From the NCBI RefSeq assembly GCF_014287585.1, contig NZ_JACOOJ010000020.1, positions 1-64,000 on the forward strand: a stretch of 64,000 nt of DNA, in the 5' to 3' direction. The first letter of the stretch is position 1, and each line of letters opens with the position of its first letter. The notes below the pieces were generated by a model. It was not told the origin of the DNA, ran no database searches, and saw only the letters and a program-made list of their open reading frames with translations. This document shows, in pieces, positions 1 to 9,204 of the stretch. This DNA comes from Parabacteroides hominis (lineage in GTDB: Bacteria; Bacteroidota; Bacteroidia; Bacteroidales; Tannerellaceae). A program made the translations under genes and the position numbers.

Positions 1-8
1 CGGGATGA

Positions 9-122
9 TTGGGAGCTATCTTTTCCGATAAACTAACCGGAAAAAGTACATTTTGGTTGGATGTTAACTCTTTAAATACTATCTTAGCCATTGCTATAAT
101 GTTTGTTTTTTTGCAACGGTAA
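9..122 (+). other. Possible C-terminal remnant of a membrane protein
   Basis: An open stretch ending at the TAA at 120-122 reads like the end of a transporter: a GAIFSDKLTGK-like loop followed by a hydrophobic segment (TILAIAIMFVFL). An in-frame TGA at 6-8 blocks it upstream, while the neighbouring frame (GMIGSYLF) looks as if it continues the same protein, which would fit a frameshift at about position 23. Too little lies inside the window to decide between a gene end, a broken gene and chance. Confidence 0.2.
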
Positions 123-157
123 GATACTACTTTTTACCGAAATAAACAATAGCAAAA

Positions 158-185
158 GGGGCTGTCACACTTTTTGGACAGCCCC
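158..185 (+). terminator. Hairpin, probable terminator
   Basis: Perfect 9-bp inverted repeat GGGGCTGTC / GACAGCCCC with a 10-nt loop, 36 bases after the stop of the possible upstream reading frame. There is no clear T-run after it. Confidence 0.5.
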
Positions 186-450
186 CAAAAGAGAGGATGA
201 GAGGGGGATTGTCGATACTGATAGCTATACCTATATAAGAGGCGGTATCGGCAATCCTAAGAGAAAGCGGAGCTTTCTAAGAAAGGCCTAAGCGGACGGG
301 CGTCAAGCGGAGGGCGAAGGCGGAGCGGCAGGAGCCTGCGCTGTCTGAGCGAAGCGAGTTTCGCAGGCGACAGCGTAGCCTTTGCCCGGAGTAGCCTGGA
401 CGGTTAAGCCTTGATCTTTTGGTTACTTTTGGATCAAGCCAAAAGTAACA
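186..450 (+). repeat. Dispersed ~265-bp repeat R1, copy 1
   Basis: GC-rich non-coding block that recurs in reverse complement at 8088-8356 with only scattered differences. It contains internal palindromes, including CGCTGTC...GACAGCG and, at its end, GTTACTTTTGG / CCAAAAGTAAC. Small open frames across it are translations of the repeat. Copies 1 and 2 bracket the fucosidase gene and the phosphate operon as long inverted repeats. Confidence 0.85.
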
Positions 451-498
451 GAGATAATATGATAAAATAGAGAAACTAATTATTAATATTTTAATACT

Positions 499-2928
499 AT
501 GAAATTAAAATGTCTACCATTCATATTGCTGATCCTCGCAGGATGCAATATGCCGGATATGAAAACGGGGAAATCGTTGTCATATCATTTTAATGCTCCG
601 GCAAAGATTTGGGAAGAAACCTTCCCGTTAGGTAACGGACGTCTCGGACTGATGCCGGACGGTGGTGTCGATACGGAAAAGATCGTGTTGAATGAAATCT
701 CCATGTGGTCGGGAAGTAAGCAGGATACGGATAATCCGCAGGCATATTACTCGCTGGGTACTATCCGCAAGCTTCTTTTTGAAGGCCGCAACGATGAGGC
801 TCAGGAACTGATGTATAACACTTTCGTCTGCAAAGGCGAGGGAAGCGGACAAGGACAAGGGGCGAATGTCCCGTATGGCAGCTACCAGTTGTTGGGCAAC
901 CTGGTCCTGAATTATGATTATCAGGGAAGTGCCGATTCGATCTCCGGGTATAGACGTGAATTGAATCTCGATAATGCTGTCGCTACCGCTTCCTTCAGAA
1001 GAGGCAAAGTGGTGTATGATCGCGAGGTCTTCACTTCGTTTGCCGATGATTTGGGCGTGATCCATCTGACAGCCGATACAGATAAAGCGTTGAACTTCTC
1101 TTTCGGCATGAACCGCCCTGAACACTATAAAGTGACCGCCGACGGCAATGACCTGCTGATGCAGGGACAACTGCCTGACGGTGTCGATACCCTTGAGATG
1201 AAAGGCTTGCGCTATGCATCCCGCGTGCGCGTTATCTTGCCGAAGGGCGGGACGGTTACTCCCGGCGATTCTACTGTTTCCGTGCAGAATGCTTCCGAAG
1301 CGATTCTGTTGGTCAGCATGGCTACCGATTATTTCGATAAAGACCTCGACGGCAAGATCACTTCCCTGCTGGCCAATGCCGGGAAGAAGGACTATGCTTC
1401 CCTGAAGAAAGCGCATGTTGCGGCTTACCGTTCCCTTTTCGATCGCGTGGAGTTGGATTTGGGGCATTCTTCCCGCGAGGATTTGCCGATGGACGAGCGT
1501 CTGGCTGCGTTCAACGAAGACCAGGACGATCCTTCGCTGGGTGCGCTCTATTTCCAGTTCGGGCGTTATCTCTTGATCTCGTCTACGCGTGTCGGCTTGC
1601 TGCCTCCCAACCTGCAAGGGCTTTGGTGCAATACGGTCAATACGCCCTGGAACGGCGATTACCATCTGAATATCAACCTGCAAATGAATCATTGGCCGGC
1701 AGAGGTGGCGAACCTCTCCGAACTGCATCTCCCGTTGGTGGAATGGACGAAACAGCAGGTGGCCAGTGGTGAACGGACGGCTAAGGCTTATTATAACGCC
1801 CGCGGCTGGGTGACGCATATCTTAGGGAACGTTTGGGAGTTTACCGCACCGGGCGAACATCCTTCCTGGGGAGCGACCAATACGTCTGCCGCCTGGCTTT
1901 GCGAGCATCTGTACATGCACTATCTCTATACGCTGGATAAGGAATATCTGAAAGATGTTTATCCGGTATTGAAAGGGGCTTCCCTGTTCTTTGTGGATAT
2001 GCTGGTGGAAGATCCCCGCAATAAATATTTGGTGACCGCTCCGACCACTTCGCCCGAAAACGGGTATAAGTTGCCGAATGGCAAAACCGCCCATATCTGT
2101 GCCGGTTCGACAATGGACAACCAGATCGTACGCGAACTGTTCACCAATACGATCGAAGCCGCCGGCATCTTAGGTGTCGATTCCGATTTTGCCGGGGAAC
2201 TGGCCGCCAAGCGTGCCCGCCTGATGCCGACAACGATCGGGAAGGATGGCCGGATCATGGAATGGCTCGAACCGTACGAAGAGACGGAACCCCATCATCG
2301 CCATGTCTCCCATCTCTATGGCCTGTATCCGGGCAACGAAATTTCGATGGAGCACACGCCCGAACTTGCCGAGGCCGCCCGCAAATCGCTTATTGCCCGC
2401 GGCGATAAGAGCACAGGATGGTCGATGGGATGGAAGATGAATTTCTGGGCGCGTCTGCACGATGGCGACCATGCTTATAAACTGTTTGTTGACCTGCTCC
2501 GTCCGTGTGTGGATCGCAAAACGAATATGACGAATGGCGGCGGAACCTATCCGAACCTGTTTTGTGCGCATCCTCCCTTCCAGATCGACGGGAACTTCGG
2601 CGGTTGTGCCGGTATTGCCGAGATGCTGGTACAGAGCCAGACCGGACAGATCGAATTGCTTCCCGCCCTCCCTTCCGCCTGGAAAAACGGTAGCTTCAAA
2701 GGCTTGAAAGTGCGTGGCGGCGGCGAAGTCTCTGCAAAATGGAAAGAAGGCCGGTTGGCCGAAGCCGGTTTGAAAGCCCTGGTTTCCGATTCATTCCGCA
2801 TCAAGCTCCCCGCCGATTCAGCAAATATGAGCATCAAGATCAACCAAAAAGCCGTGTCTCTCCCGGTTGTTAACGGTATGTTAGTGGTGGAGTTGCAGGC
2901 CGGGGATCAGTTGGCTCTGACGTTTTAA
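499..2928 (+). CDS. GH95 family alpha-L-fucosidase, lipoprotein
   Basis: An 809-residue glycoside hydrolase. The start is followed by a lipoprotein signal peptide (LILAGC, lipid-anchored Cys near residue 16), so it should sit in the periplasm or on the outer membrane. The N-terminal beta domain carries the GH95 hallmark WEETFPLGNGRLG (~35-47) and NEISMWSG. The (alpha/alpha)6 domain holds the conserved NINLQMNHWPAE (~390-402, polar residues of the active site), TSPENGY with the presumed catalytic Glu (~519) and QIDGNFGG with the conserved Asp (~697). GH95 enzymes release alpha-1,2-linked L-fucose, and some act on L-galactose; which applies here cannot be read from sequence. It is a solitary gene, convergent with the porin gene and ending one base before that gene's stop codon. 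No SusCD pair is adjacent. Confidence 0.93.
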   Translation: MKLKCLPFILLILAGCNMPDMKTGKSLSYHFNAPAKIWEETFPLGNGRLGLMPDGGVDTEKIVLNEISMWSGSKQDTDNPQAYYSLGTIRKLLFEGRNDEAQELMYNTFVCKGEGSGQGQGANVPYGSYQLLGNLVLNYDYQGSADSISGYRRELNLDNAVATASFRRGKVVYDREVFTSFADDLGVIHLTADTDKALNFSFGMNRPEHYKVTADGNDLLMQGQLPDGVDTLEMKGLRYASRVRVILPKGGTVTPGDSTVSVQNASEAILLVSMATDYFDKDLDGKITSLLANAGKKDYASLKKAHVAAYRSLFDRVELDLGHSSREDLPMDERLAAFNEDQDDPSLGALYFQFGRYLLISSTRVGLLPPNLQGLWCNTVNTPWNGDYHLNINLQMNHWPAEVANLSELHLPLVEWTKQQVASGERTAKAYYNARGWVTHILGNVWEFTAPGEHPSWGATNTSAAWLCEHLYMHYLYTLDKEYLKDVYPVLKGASLFFVDMLVEDPRNKYLVTAPTTSPENGYKLPNGKTAHICAGSTMDNQIVRELFTNTIEAAGILGVDSDFAGELAAKRARLMPTTIGKDGRIMEWLEPYEETEPHHRHVSHLYGLYPGNEISMEHTPELAEAARKSLIARGDKSTGWSMGWKMNFWARLHDGDHAYKLFVDLLRPCVDRKTNMTNGGGTYPNLFCAHPPFQIDGNFGGCAGIAEMLVQSQTGQIELLPALPSAWKNGSFKGLKVRGGGEVSAKWKEGRLAEAGLKALVSDSFRIKLPADSANMSIKINQKAVSLPVVNGMLVVELQAGDQLALTF

Positions 2929-4131
2929 TTAATAAAGCGGTAACTTATATATAAACCCCACCGACAAGCGCTGTGTGTTTTCGATCGAAGCACCCAGCGC
3001 TTTTGCTTTTTCGGTCAGGCGGTAGGAGCGGGCTGTTCCGGTCAGGAAGATATGCAGGTTTTCGTCTGCCATCGGATAAAATTCGATGCCGGCCTGATAG
3101 CCCCATGCCGTGCGGTATTTGCCGTCAGGGAGTTCTCCCTCTTCATCACCGGCCTTGTAGACCGATCCGGTTTCATACATTCCTTTGACGAAGGCGTTCC
3201 ATTTCGTGTGGAACCGGTAATTCATTTCGGCCACGAGTGAAACATACTGGACGTTGCGCAGGCAGACAGGCCCTTCCTCATTCTCTTCGGACGGGGGAAC
3301 CAGTTCCGTCAGGATGCCTAACGGGTCGAGCGAACCCCGTGTGTACATCACATCCAGATACCCGTCGAACGGCCCTGTGCACACATTATGCCCGGCCCAT
3401 GCCATATACATCCATTTCCCTTCCGCCTGTTCGCCGGCGGTTGCCGAATAGCGGAGGTTCAGGACTTCGTCCAGATAGCTGCTGTTCCAGTTGAACGTGT
3501 AGAAAAGCGGGGCGCGGGGCTTTTCGATCCCGGCAGGAAGCGTGCCGTAAGCATCTTCCATGCTCCCGATGCGGTTGTCCGTCACCTGCAAGCGAAGTTC
3601 CTGTGAAGGGACCGGCTGGTAACCCAGAGTGACCCCGGTGAAATAGCAATCCATGTATTCGTTCATGTCGCTATATTCATATATTGCATACGGATCGAGG
3701 TCATATTCGAACCCGCCCCAGGCAGCATCCTGTTTTCCTAAGGTGACGGTGAACTTATCGCTGAGGCGGTAACCGATCATGGCATATTCGATCGATTCCG
3801 GCAGGTTCTCCAGATCCATGCCTTCGTTCCCCTGGTTGAGATTCTGGCGATACCAGTAGAAAAGGCGGTCGTTGACCTCTCCTGTCGCTTCGATTTTGAT
3901 GTGATTGAAACGGAAAGCGGCCTCGTCCAGTTTATTTCCGGTGAAGAATGTGTTGAAGGAGGCGTGCATCTCCAAATTTAGGTTGAATACATTCGTGCGC
4001 TTCGGGATCTTTGTCGCGTATTCGAAGAGAGAGATATCGGATGAATCCCGTTCGGGGATGAAGGATTGCGCCTGTACGGAAACAGTCCATAAAAGAAGGG
4101 CTGACAGCCAGAATGCCGTTAGTCGTTTCAT
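2929..4131 (-). CDS. Outer-membrane porin, phosphate-selective O/P-like
   Basis: A 400-residue protein with a cleavable signal peptide (MKRLTAFWLSALLLWTVSVQAQ) and no hydrophobic helix afterwards. Alternating polar and aromatic strands suit an outer-membrane beta-barrel. The stretches RFNHIKIEATGEVNDRLFYW and TVTLGKQDAAWGG resemble the OprO/OprP-type porin family. It is the last gene of a minus-strand run pstC-pstA-pstB-phoU-porin, 39 bases after phoU, so it probably supplies phosphate or phosphorylated solutes to the periplasm for the Pst transporter. The family call is by pattern and context; anion selectivity is inference. Confidence 0.72.
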   Translation of the reverse strand: MKRLTAFWLSALLLWTVSVQAQSFIPERDSSDISLFEYATKIPKRTNVFNLNLEMHASFNTFFTGNKLDEAAFRFNHIKIEATGEVNDRLFYWYRQNLNQGNEGMDLENLPESIEYAMIGYRLSDKFTVTLGKQDAAWGGFEYDLDPYAIYEYSDMNEYMDCYFTGVTLGYQPVPSQELRLQVTDNRIGSMEDAYGTLPAGIEKPRAPLFYTFNWNSSYLDEVLNLRYSATAGEQAEGKWMYMAWAGHNVCTGPFDGYLDVMYTRGSLDPLGILTELVPPSEENEEGPVCLRNVQYVSLVAEMNYRFHTKWNAFVKGMYETGSVYKAGDEEGELPDGKYRTAWGYQAGIEFYPMADENLHIFLTGTARSYRLTEKAKALGASIENTQRLSVGFIYKLPLY

Positions 4132-4170
4132 TGTCGGTTACGATTATGTTTGATTCTGGCTGCAAAGATA

Positions 4171-4851
4171 CTATTTCTCTTCGGTTTTCCCCATGTGCTT
4201 CATCACCTTTGCATCTAAATAGAAGATCAGTTCTTCTGCGATATTGGTGCAGTGGTCGCCGAAGCGTTCCATCTTGCGGATGACGCCCGCCATGTAAAGG
4301 CCGGCAAGCGCACTGCCCGGATGAGCTTCGATATATTGGGCGATGAGGGGAGTCGAATCGTGGTTGATCTCGTCGATGATATTGTCTTTCAGGAAGATGC
4401 GGGATGCGATCTCGGAGCTTTCCTTCTCAAAGGCTTCCTGCGCTAACGATATCATGGTGAGCAGTTCCTGCAACATTTCTTCCACGCGGGCGATCTTCAC
4501 CAGTTCCGGATCGACCGGCTCGCCTTCCGGCAGGTTCACGGAGAAGCGTGCGATGCTTTCGGCGAAGTCGCCGAGGCGTTCCAGGTTCGTGTTGATCTTG
4601 TACATGGCGAGTACGAAGCGTAGGTCGATCGCTACCGGCGCATACAAGGCGATGATATCCTCGCAATCGCTGTCGATTTTCAACTCGAATGCGTTCACGC
4701 GGCGTTCACGGCTGAGGACTTTATAGGCAAGTTCCTTATCCCCGGTCAGCATGGCTTCGCCTGCATTGTATATCTGTTGGTGGACCAGCGCCCACATTTC
4801 GTTGATCGTATTCTTTAACGTCGCAATCTCTTGTTCAATAACCTTCATCAA
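4171..4851 (-). CDS. phoU: Phosphate-signalling protein PhoU
   Basis: A 226-residue, all-helical cytoplasmic protein made of two PhoU repeats (~15-105 and ~120-210). The first contains DCEDIIALYAPVAIDLRFVL and the second DEINHDSTPLIAQYI, with acidic metal-binding positions typical of PhoU; it ends in RFGDHCTNIAEELIFY. PhoU links Pst transporter activity to phosphate-responsive signalling and limits uptake. It follows pstB by 42 bases; that gap contains AT-rich repeats of TTCTTAATTTTTAA. Length is normal for the family. Confidence 0.95.
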   Translation of the reverse strand: MMKVIEQEIATLKNTINEMWALVHQQIYNAGEAMLTGDKELAYKVLSRERRVNAFELKIDSDCEDIIALYAPVAIDLRFVLAMYKINTNLERLGDFAESIARFSVNLPEGEPVDPELVKIARVEEMLQELLTMISLAQEAFEKESSEIASRIFLKDNIIDEINHDSTPLIAQYIEAHPGSALAGLYMAGVIRKMERFGDHCTNIAEELIFYLDAKVMKHMGKTEEK

Positions 4852-4893
4852 TTCTTAATTTTTAATTCTTAATTTTTAACTCTTAATTCCCAA

Positions 4894-5646
4894 TCACCCG
4901 AATCGCCCGGTAATATAATTCTGCGTCGACTCTTTTTCCGGATTTGTGAAGATCTTGCGTGTCTCGCCGTATTCGATCAGTTCGCCTAAATAGAAATATC
5001 CCGTCTTGTCGCTCACACGGGCAGCCTGCTGCATATTGTGTGTGACGATCACGATCGTGTATTCCTTTTTCAGTTCATGGATCAAATCCTCGATCTTGCC
5101 AGTGGAGATCGGGTCGAGGGCCGAAGTCGGTTCGTCCATCAGCAGGATGGAAGGTGAGATTGCCAACGCCCGTGCGATGCAAAGGCGTTGCTGCTGTCCG
5201 CCGGAGAGGGCGAAAGCCGAATCCTTCAACTTATCCTTGACCTCGTCCCAGAGAACGACCTGCTTCAGGCTTTTGACTACAGTCTCTTCGATGTATTCGT
5301 TATCCTTAATGCCGTTTACACGAAGGCCGTAAGCCACATTTTCGAAGATCGTCTTCGGGAACGGGTTCGGCTTCTGAAATACCATTCCGACATTTTTGCG
5401 GAGCGTATCGACTTTTTCCCCCTTGTTGTATATGTCCCGTCCGTCGATGAATATCTTCCCTTCCAGATGCGTGTCGGGGATCAGGTCGTTCATGCGGTTG
5501 AACAGTCGGAGGAAGGTAGACTTTCCACACCCCGACGGGCCGATAAAGGCTACCGAGGTGTTGGCTTCTATCTGCATCGAAATGTTCTTCAACGCATGAA
5601 AGTCGCCATAATAGAAATCTACGTTTTGAGCATCAATCTTTATCAT
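4894..5646 (-). CDS. pstB: Phosphate ABC transporter ATP-binding protein PstB
   Basis: A 250-residue ATPase of the Pst phosphate importer. It has Walker [10 protein letters not shown] (~36-44), a Q-loop in [12 protein letters not shown], the signature LSGGQQQR (~148-155), Walker [14 protein letters not shown] and the H-loop VTHNMQQA. The motif NRMNDLIP after Walker A is characteristic of PstB. It lies 10 bases after pstA and is co-transcribed with the two permease genes. Confidence 0.97.
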   Translation of the reverse strand: MIKIDAQNVDFYYGDFHALKNISMQIEANTSVAFIGPSGCGKSTFLRLFNRMNDLIPDTHLEGKIFIDGRDIYNKGEKVDTLRKNVGMVFQKPNPFPKTIFENVAYGLRVNGIKDNEYIEETVVKSLKQVVLWDEVKDKLKDSAFALSGGQQQRLCIARALAISPSILLMDEPTSALDPISTGKIEDLIHELKKEYTIVIVTHNMQQAARVSDKTGYFYLGELIEYGETRKIFTNPEKESTQNYITGRFG

Positions 5647-5656
5647 AAATAATTTA

Positions 5657-6544
5657 TTAGTTCATTTTTACCTTTTTAGCAAAATAGTTGCGCAAGAGGT
5701 TTGCCAGCAGGTTGACAACCAAGACGATTACAATCAACACCAAAGCCGTTCCGTATGCCATGCCGCGGGAGGCTTCGATATCCGTTCCGCTCGTGGATAT
5801 GACATACAAGTGGTAAGGCAATGCCATGCACTGGTCGAAGATGCTTCCCGGCAGTTGAGGAAGGAAATAGGCCGCTACGGTGAACAGGATCGGAGCCGTT
5901 TCGCCCGATACGCGTCCGACCGACAAGATCAGGCCGGTGATGATATTCGGGAAAGCCATCGGGAGCACGACCCGGCGGATGGTCTGCAATTTCGTCGCGC
6001 CTAATGCCAGGCTGCCGTGCCGGAACGAGTCGTCGATGCTTTTCAGGGCCTCTTCCGTCGTGCGGATAATCAAGGGCAGCGACATCAATGCCAACGTAAA
6101 CGAGCCGGCTATGATCGAGTCTCCCCAGCCTAACGTATTTACAAACAGAGACATACCGAACAGGCCGAAGACGACCGACGGGACCCCGCTCAGGTTGTTC
6201 GTCATGATGCGGATGAAACGGACCAGTTTGCCGTTTGTCGCATATTCGTTCATGTAGATGCCGCTCATGATCCCGATCGGGAAACTGATGATGCTGCTTC
6301 CGAGGATCAGGTAGAAAGTCCCGACGATCGCCGGGAAGATTCCCCCTTTCGTCATGCCGTCTTCCGGCGCTTTCGTCAGGAAGTCCCAGCTGATCACGCT
6401 GCCTCCTTTAATGATGATGAACCCCAAGATCACGAACAGGATCGCAACGACCAGATAACTCAACAGGGTGAAGAAGCTGAATGCAAACCTCTGTGAGGTC
6501 CGTTTCTTCAAATCTATATTTCCTAACTTTTGTACAGGAGCCAT
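5657..6544 (-). CDS. pstA: Phosphate ABC transporter permease PstA
   Basis: A 295-residue inner-membrane permease with six predicted membrane segments. The cytoplasmic coupling loop ([17 protein letters not shown], ~180-196) is the EAA-type motif that contacts PstB. GIYMNEYA and [15 protein letters not shown] are typical PstA sequences. It pairs with PstC to form the channel. It starts 8 bases after the pstC stop and is followed directly by pstB. Confidence 0.96.
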   Translation of the reverse strand: MAPVQKLGNIDLKKRTSQRFAFSFFTLLSYLVVAILFVILGFIIIKGGSVISWDFLTKAPEDGMTKGGIFPAIVGTFYLILGSSIISFPIGIMSGIYMNEYATNGKLVRFIRIMTNNLSGVPSVVFGLFGMSLFVNTLGWGDSIIAGSFTLALMSLPLIIRTTEEALKSIDDSFRHGSLALGATKLQTIRRVVLPMAFPNIITGLILSVGRVSGETAPILFTVAAYFLPQLPGSIFDQCMALPYHLYVISTSGTDIEASRGMAYGTALVLIVIVLVVNLLANLLRNYFAKKVKMN

Positions 6545-6552
6545 AATGTTAA

Positions 6553-7743
6553 TCAGATTTTTCTTTTGGATGAAATATACTCGACGGAGATACTCAATAT
6601 CAGCGTGATGAGGAAGAGGACGGCACCGAGCAGGAACAACGCCTCATAGTGTGCGCCTCCGGCGGGAGCTTCCCCTAATTCGGCGGCGATCGTCGCGGGA
6701 ATGGTACGCACCGGTTCGAAGAAGGAGGTCGGGATGACAGCCGCGTTACCGGTTACCATCAGGACGGCCATCGTCTCGCCTATCGCACGTCCGATACCCA
6801 GCACGACTGCCGAGGTGATGCCGGAAATGGAGTACGGGATGATTACTTTATAGATCGTCTGCCATTGTGTTGCGCCTAAGGCGAGGCTTGCCTCTTTCAT
6901 GGCGCGGGGTGTCGTCCGCATGGCATCTTCGGCAACGGTGATGATCGTAGGGAGTGCCATGATCGCCAAGACTACGCTGCCGGCAAAAGCCGTTTCGCCG
7001 ACAGGCAGGTTGAAGGTTTTCTGGATAAGCGGCACGATCACCACCAATCCGAAGAAACCGTAGACGACGGACGGGATGCCTGCGAGCAGTTCGATGATCG
7101 GTTTCAGGAGGTCGCGTGTCCGTTTGTTTGCAATCTCCGCCATGTAGATGGCAACGGCGAGCCCGAAAGGAAGCGAGAGCACGATTGCACCGATGCTGAC
7201 CAGCAAAGTGCCTAACAGCAAGGGGATCAATCCGAATATCGGGGCGGGCGTGGAGGTCGGATACCATTTCGTCCCACCGAAAAATTCCCCGAATGTGATC
7301 TTTTCTTCAGGCAGGACTTTTCCCTGGAAACCGCTTTCCAATAAATATTGTTTAGGGAAGAACGCGATGATGCCGGGCTCTTTCGCCACCAGCTCGCTGA
7401 TTTTTTGCGGGACATACTGGAACTCGTCGCCCAGTTCTTCCTCCGGATAATAGTTGGTCAGGTCGGAGAAGCGGAATGTCAGAATCTCCTGATCCGTTCC
7501 ACCGATATCTTTCCAGTTGGTAATATTGCCGTCAAAGATATCCATGATCTTCTCCGGTGATAATTTCCCGACATCGTTGCTTTTATTTACGGCAAGAACG
7601 TACCCCTCTTCTGTGGCCGGGGTGTTGAAAAGGCCGCCGGCCTCTTTAAACAGGAAGAACACGATCAGCAAAATCGCAAAGCTGCTGACGCTTCCGCTGA
7701 TAAGCAATCCTCCCTCTATAATCTTTTCGAAAAACTTTCTCAC
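6553..7743 (-). CDS. pstC: Phosphate permease PstC with a periplasmic binding-protein-like insert
   Basis: The C-terminal ~250 residues are a standard PstC permease (GLAVAIYMAEIA, GIPSVVYGFFG, coupling loop ASLALGATQWQTIYKVIIP). Between the first membrane segment and the rest lies a ~130-residue periplasmic stretch (VLAVNKSNDVGKLS, IFDGNITNWKDIGG, GIIAFFPKQYLLESG) resembling part of a PstS-type phosphate-binding protein. No separate pstS gene is in the window. The frame has no ATG start. A TTG at 7848 would add 35 residues of poor coding character and would place the promoter-like TTACTTTG (~7762-7769) inside the gene. The GTG at 7743, preceded by AAAAAGG, gives 396 residues and directly precedes the hydrophobic anchor, so I prefer it. 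Confidence 0.85.
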   Translation of the reverse strand: MRKFFEKIIEGGLLISGSVSSFAILLIVFFLFKEAGGLFNTPATEEGYVLAVNKSNDVGKLSPEKIMDIFDGNITNWKDIGGTDQEILTFRFSDLTNYYPEEELGDEFQYVPQKISELVAKEPGIIAFFPKQYLLESGFQGKVLPEEKITFGEFFGGTKWYPTSTPAPIFGLIPLLLGTLLVSIGAIVLSLPFGLAVAIYMAEIANKRTRDLLKPIIELLAGIPSVVYGFFGLVVIVPLIQKTFNLPVGETAFAGSVVLAIMALPTIITVAEDAMRTTPRAMKEASLALGATQWQTIYKVIIPYSISGITSAVVLGIGRAIGETMAVLMVTGNAAVIPTSFFEPVRTIPATIAAELGEAPAGGAHYEALFLLGAVLFLITLILSISVEYISSKRKI

Positions 7744-8087
7744 TTTGTTTACCTTTTTATTCTGTCCGCAAAGTAACGAAACAGATATTACGAAGTCGTT
7801 ACATAAGGCTGAATGAGATGTTACGATATTATTACGTTTGTGTTTCAAAAAACGACAATAAGTCCCTCTTTGGAGGCAGTATTGGTATTCGGCTGTTGTT
7901 CAAGCGTTTCTGTAAATGTGTGTTTCTTAAAAAATATTATCCTTGCAGGAAATTTGAAATATATGGGGTATAAAATCAAATTTCATGCGCTACTGTTTCG
8001 ATTTGGACCAACGGGTATTTCGGAGAATAATACAATAAGTAAAGAATGGCAATATGTTTTTCTTTAAGAAGATTTGAACATTTATCT

Positions 8088-8356
8088 GTTACTTTTGGCT
8101 TGATCCAAAAGTAACCAAAAGATCAAGGCTTAACCGTCCGGTCTACTCCGGGCAAAGACTCCGCTGTCGCCTGCGAAACTCGCTTCGCTCAGACAGCGCA
8201 GGCTCCGGCCGCTTCGTCTTCACCCTTCGCTTAACGCCCGTCCGCTTAGGCCTTTCTTAGAAAGCTGCGCTTTCTCTTGGGATTGCCGATGCCGCTTGTT
8301 ATATAGGTATAGGTATCAGTATCGGCAATCCCCACCCCCCTCATCCTCTCTTTTGC
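8088..8356 (-). repeat. Dispersed ~265-bp repeat R1, copy 2 (inverted)
   Basis: Reverse-complement counterpart of 186-450; most bases agree, including the GTTACTTTTGG / CCAAAAGTAAC palindrome and the long shared run CGCTCAGACAGCGCAGGCTCC. Its right end runs straight into repeat R2 at 8347. It lies between the pst promoter region and the first surface protein locus. Confidence 0.85.
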
Positions 8357-8530
8357 CGTCTGCTTCAGCAGACGGTTTAAAAGGCCTGGAGGCTAAGCCT
8401 CTTCCTCTGTGGGCTTCAGGCCCTTTTTTAATATAATATTTAAAGGGGTTAAAACCCACAGCGGAACCGGCAAGGCCGGAACAATCATCTATCCGTCTGC
8501 TGAAGCAGCCGGCAAAAGAGCGCCTGCGGG
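8347..8530 (+). repeat. MITE-like repeat R2, copy 1
   Basis: A ~180-bp element bounded by ~28-bp terminal inverted repeats (CTCTTTTGCCGTCTGC... and ...GCAGCCGGCAAAAGAG). The inside is itself partly palindromic (CCTCTGTGGGCTTCAGG against GGGGTTAAAACCCACAG). A second copy in the same orientation lies at 23361-23541. Both copies end about 390-415 bases before the promoter switch of a surface protein gene. Confidence 0.8.
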
Positions 8531-8918
8531 ACGCCATCCATGTTATACACCGATAAATCATCATTTATGATTCACTTCTGACAAATATTGAATCAGCAAT
8601 CCATATTGCAGACAAGATCGTTCTAAACCTATACTCCGATAAATATCGGACGAGCCGCAATAATGGGAATACAGGTTGTGTTGAGAATTCCAAATGATAG
8701 GATTTTCCCCTGTTTTTTCCGCTTTTTTGCAAAAAGGTGAAATTTGGGCTTATAGCACTACTTGAATAAAAAACTGCAAGTGATTAATTATTAAATGAAT
8801 ATGATAAAAAGCGCGGAAATGGCAAAAGTCCCATTTTGAGTATATATAAATGGTATTTTTGTCTTTTGTAAATGATTGGAATTTAGAAGTATAGAAGGTA
8901 AAAAATGAAATGACGAAA
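8531..8918. other. AT-rich intergenic stretch before the slp1 switch
   Basis: No credible gene. It contains short palindromes (CCGATAAATATCGG at ~8637-8650; AAATCATCATTTATGATT at ~8557-8574) and an isolated TAnnTTTG match on the plus strand at 8854-8861 without a well-spaced upstream TTG. Only the part next to R2 (ATAAATCATcATTTATG) is recognisably shared with the second surface protein locus. Confidence 0.5.
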
Positions 8919-9118
8919 AAAACGTACGTTTTAATTCGTCATTTTTCAGCTACAAAAATACAACTACTTTTTAAACCTGCAATCCTTTTTCCTAATAAAT
9001 TTCCCTTTTCTATATTCTTTCTTATCAATTAGATAGCTTATCAAGTACAAACATACCGCCTTTTTATCACAAACCTCTGTATACCTCTCCAAAAATGACT
9101 AAAATAAACGTACGTTTT
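8919..9118. promoter_or_regulatory. Putative invertible promoter segment of slp1
   Basis: Two inverted repeats flank ~145 bp: left 8919-8946 and right 9092-9118. On opposite strands they share AAACGTACGTTT, then after a short mismatched part GTCATTTTT. The cores ACGTACGT lie at 8922-8929 and 9108-9115. Between them lies one good Bacteroidetes promoter (8953-8982) that points left, away from the surface protein gene at 9205. The same arrangement recurs at 23957-24134. The core matches what I recall of invertible capsule promoters in Bacteroides fragilis (ARACGTWCGT type). Inversion itself is inferred. Confidence 0.75.
8953..8982 (-). promoter_or_regulatory. Promoter inside the slp1 switch (points away from slp1)
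   Basis: On the minus strand: TTG (8982-8980), a 19-nt spacer, then TATTTTTG (8960-8953), an exact TAnnTTTG -7 element. Inverting the segment about its cores would move the -7 element to about 9077-9084 facing the gene and leave a leader of roughly 115 nt. Confidence 0.75.
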
Positions 9119-9204
9119 CAATATCAAAAGACATGCGTTAACATTCACGAAGTTGTATACATTATATAACAAATAGGTTTTATTACTAATTAAATTATTA
9201 AATT

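Noticed and set aside
628..1818. 396-codon open frame antisense to the fucosidase gene
   Set aside because: It has no recognisable domain and His/Arg/Ile-rich shadow composition, and lies wholly inside a clear GH95 gene on the other strand.
7744..7848. TTG-initiated N-terminal extension of PstC
   Set aside because: It has no ATG, poor coding character and a promoter-like TTACTTTG inside it. The GTG at 7743 directly before the hydrophobic anchor is a better start.
7813..8067. 84-codon plus-strand frame over the pst promoter region
   Set aside because: It has no family resemblance and a mixed hydrophobic/Cys composition. It overlaps the probable pst promoter and leads into repeat R1.
8854..8861. 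Plus-strand TATTTTTG as a fixed promoter for slp1
   Set aside because: The nearest upstream TTG is only 15 bases away, the match is not repeated at slp2, and it lies outside the switch. It is probably chance in AT-rich DNA.
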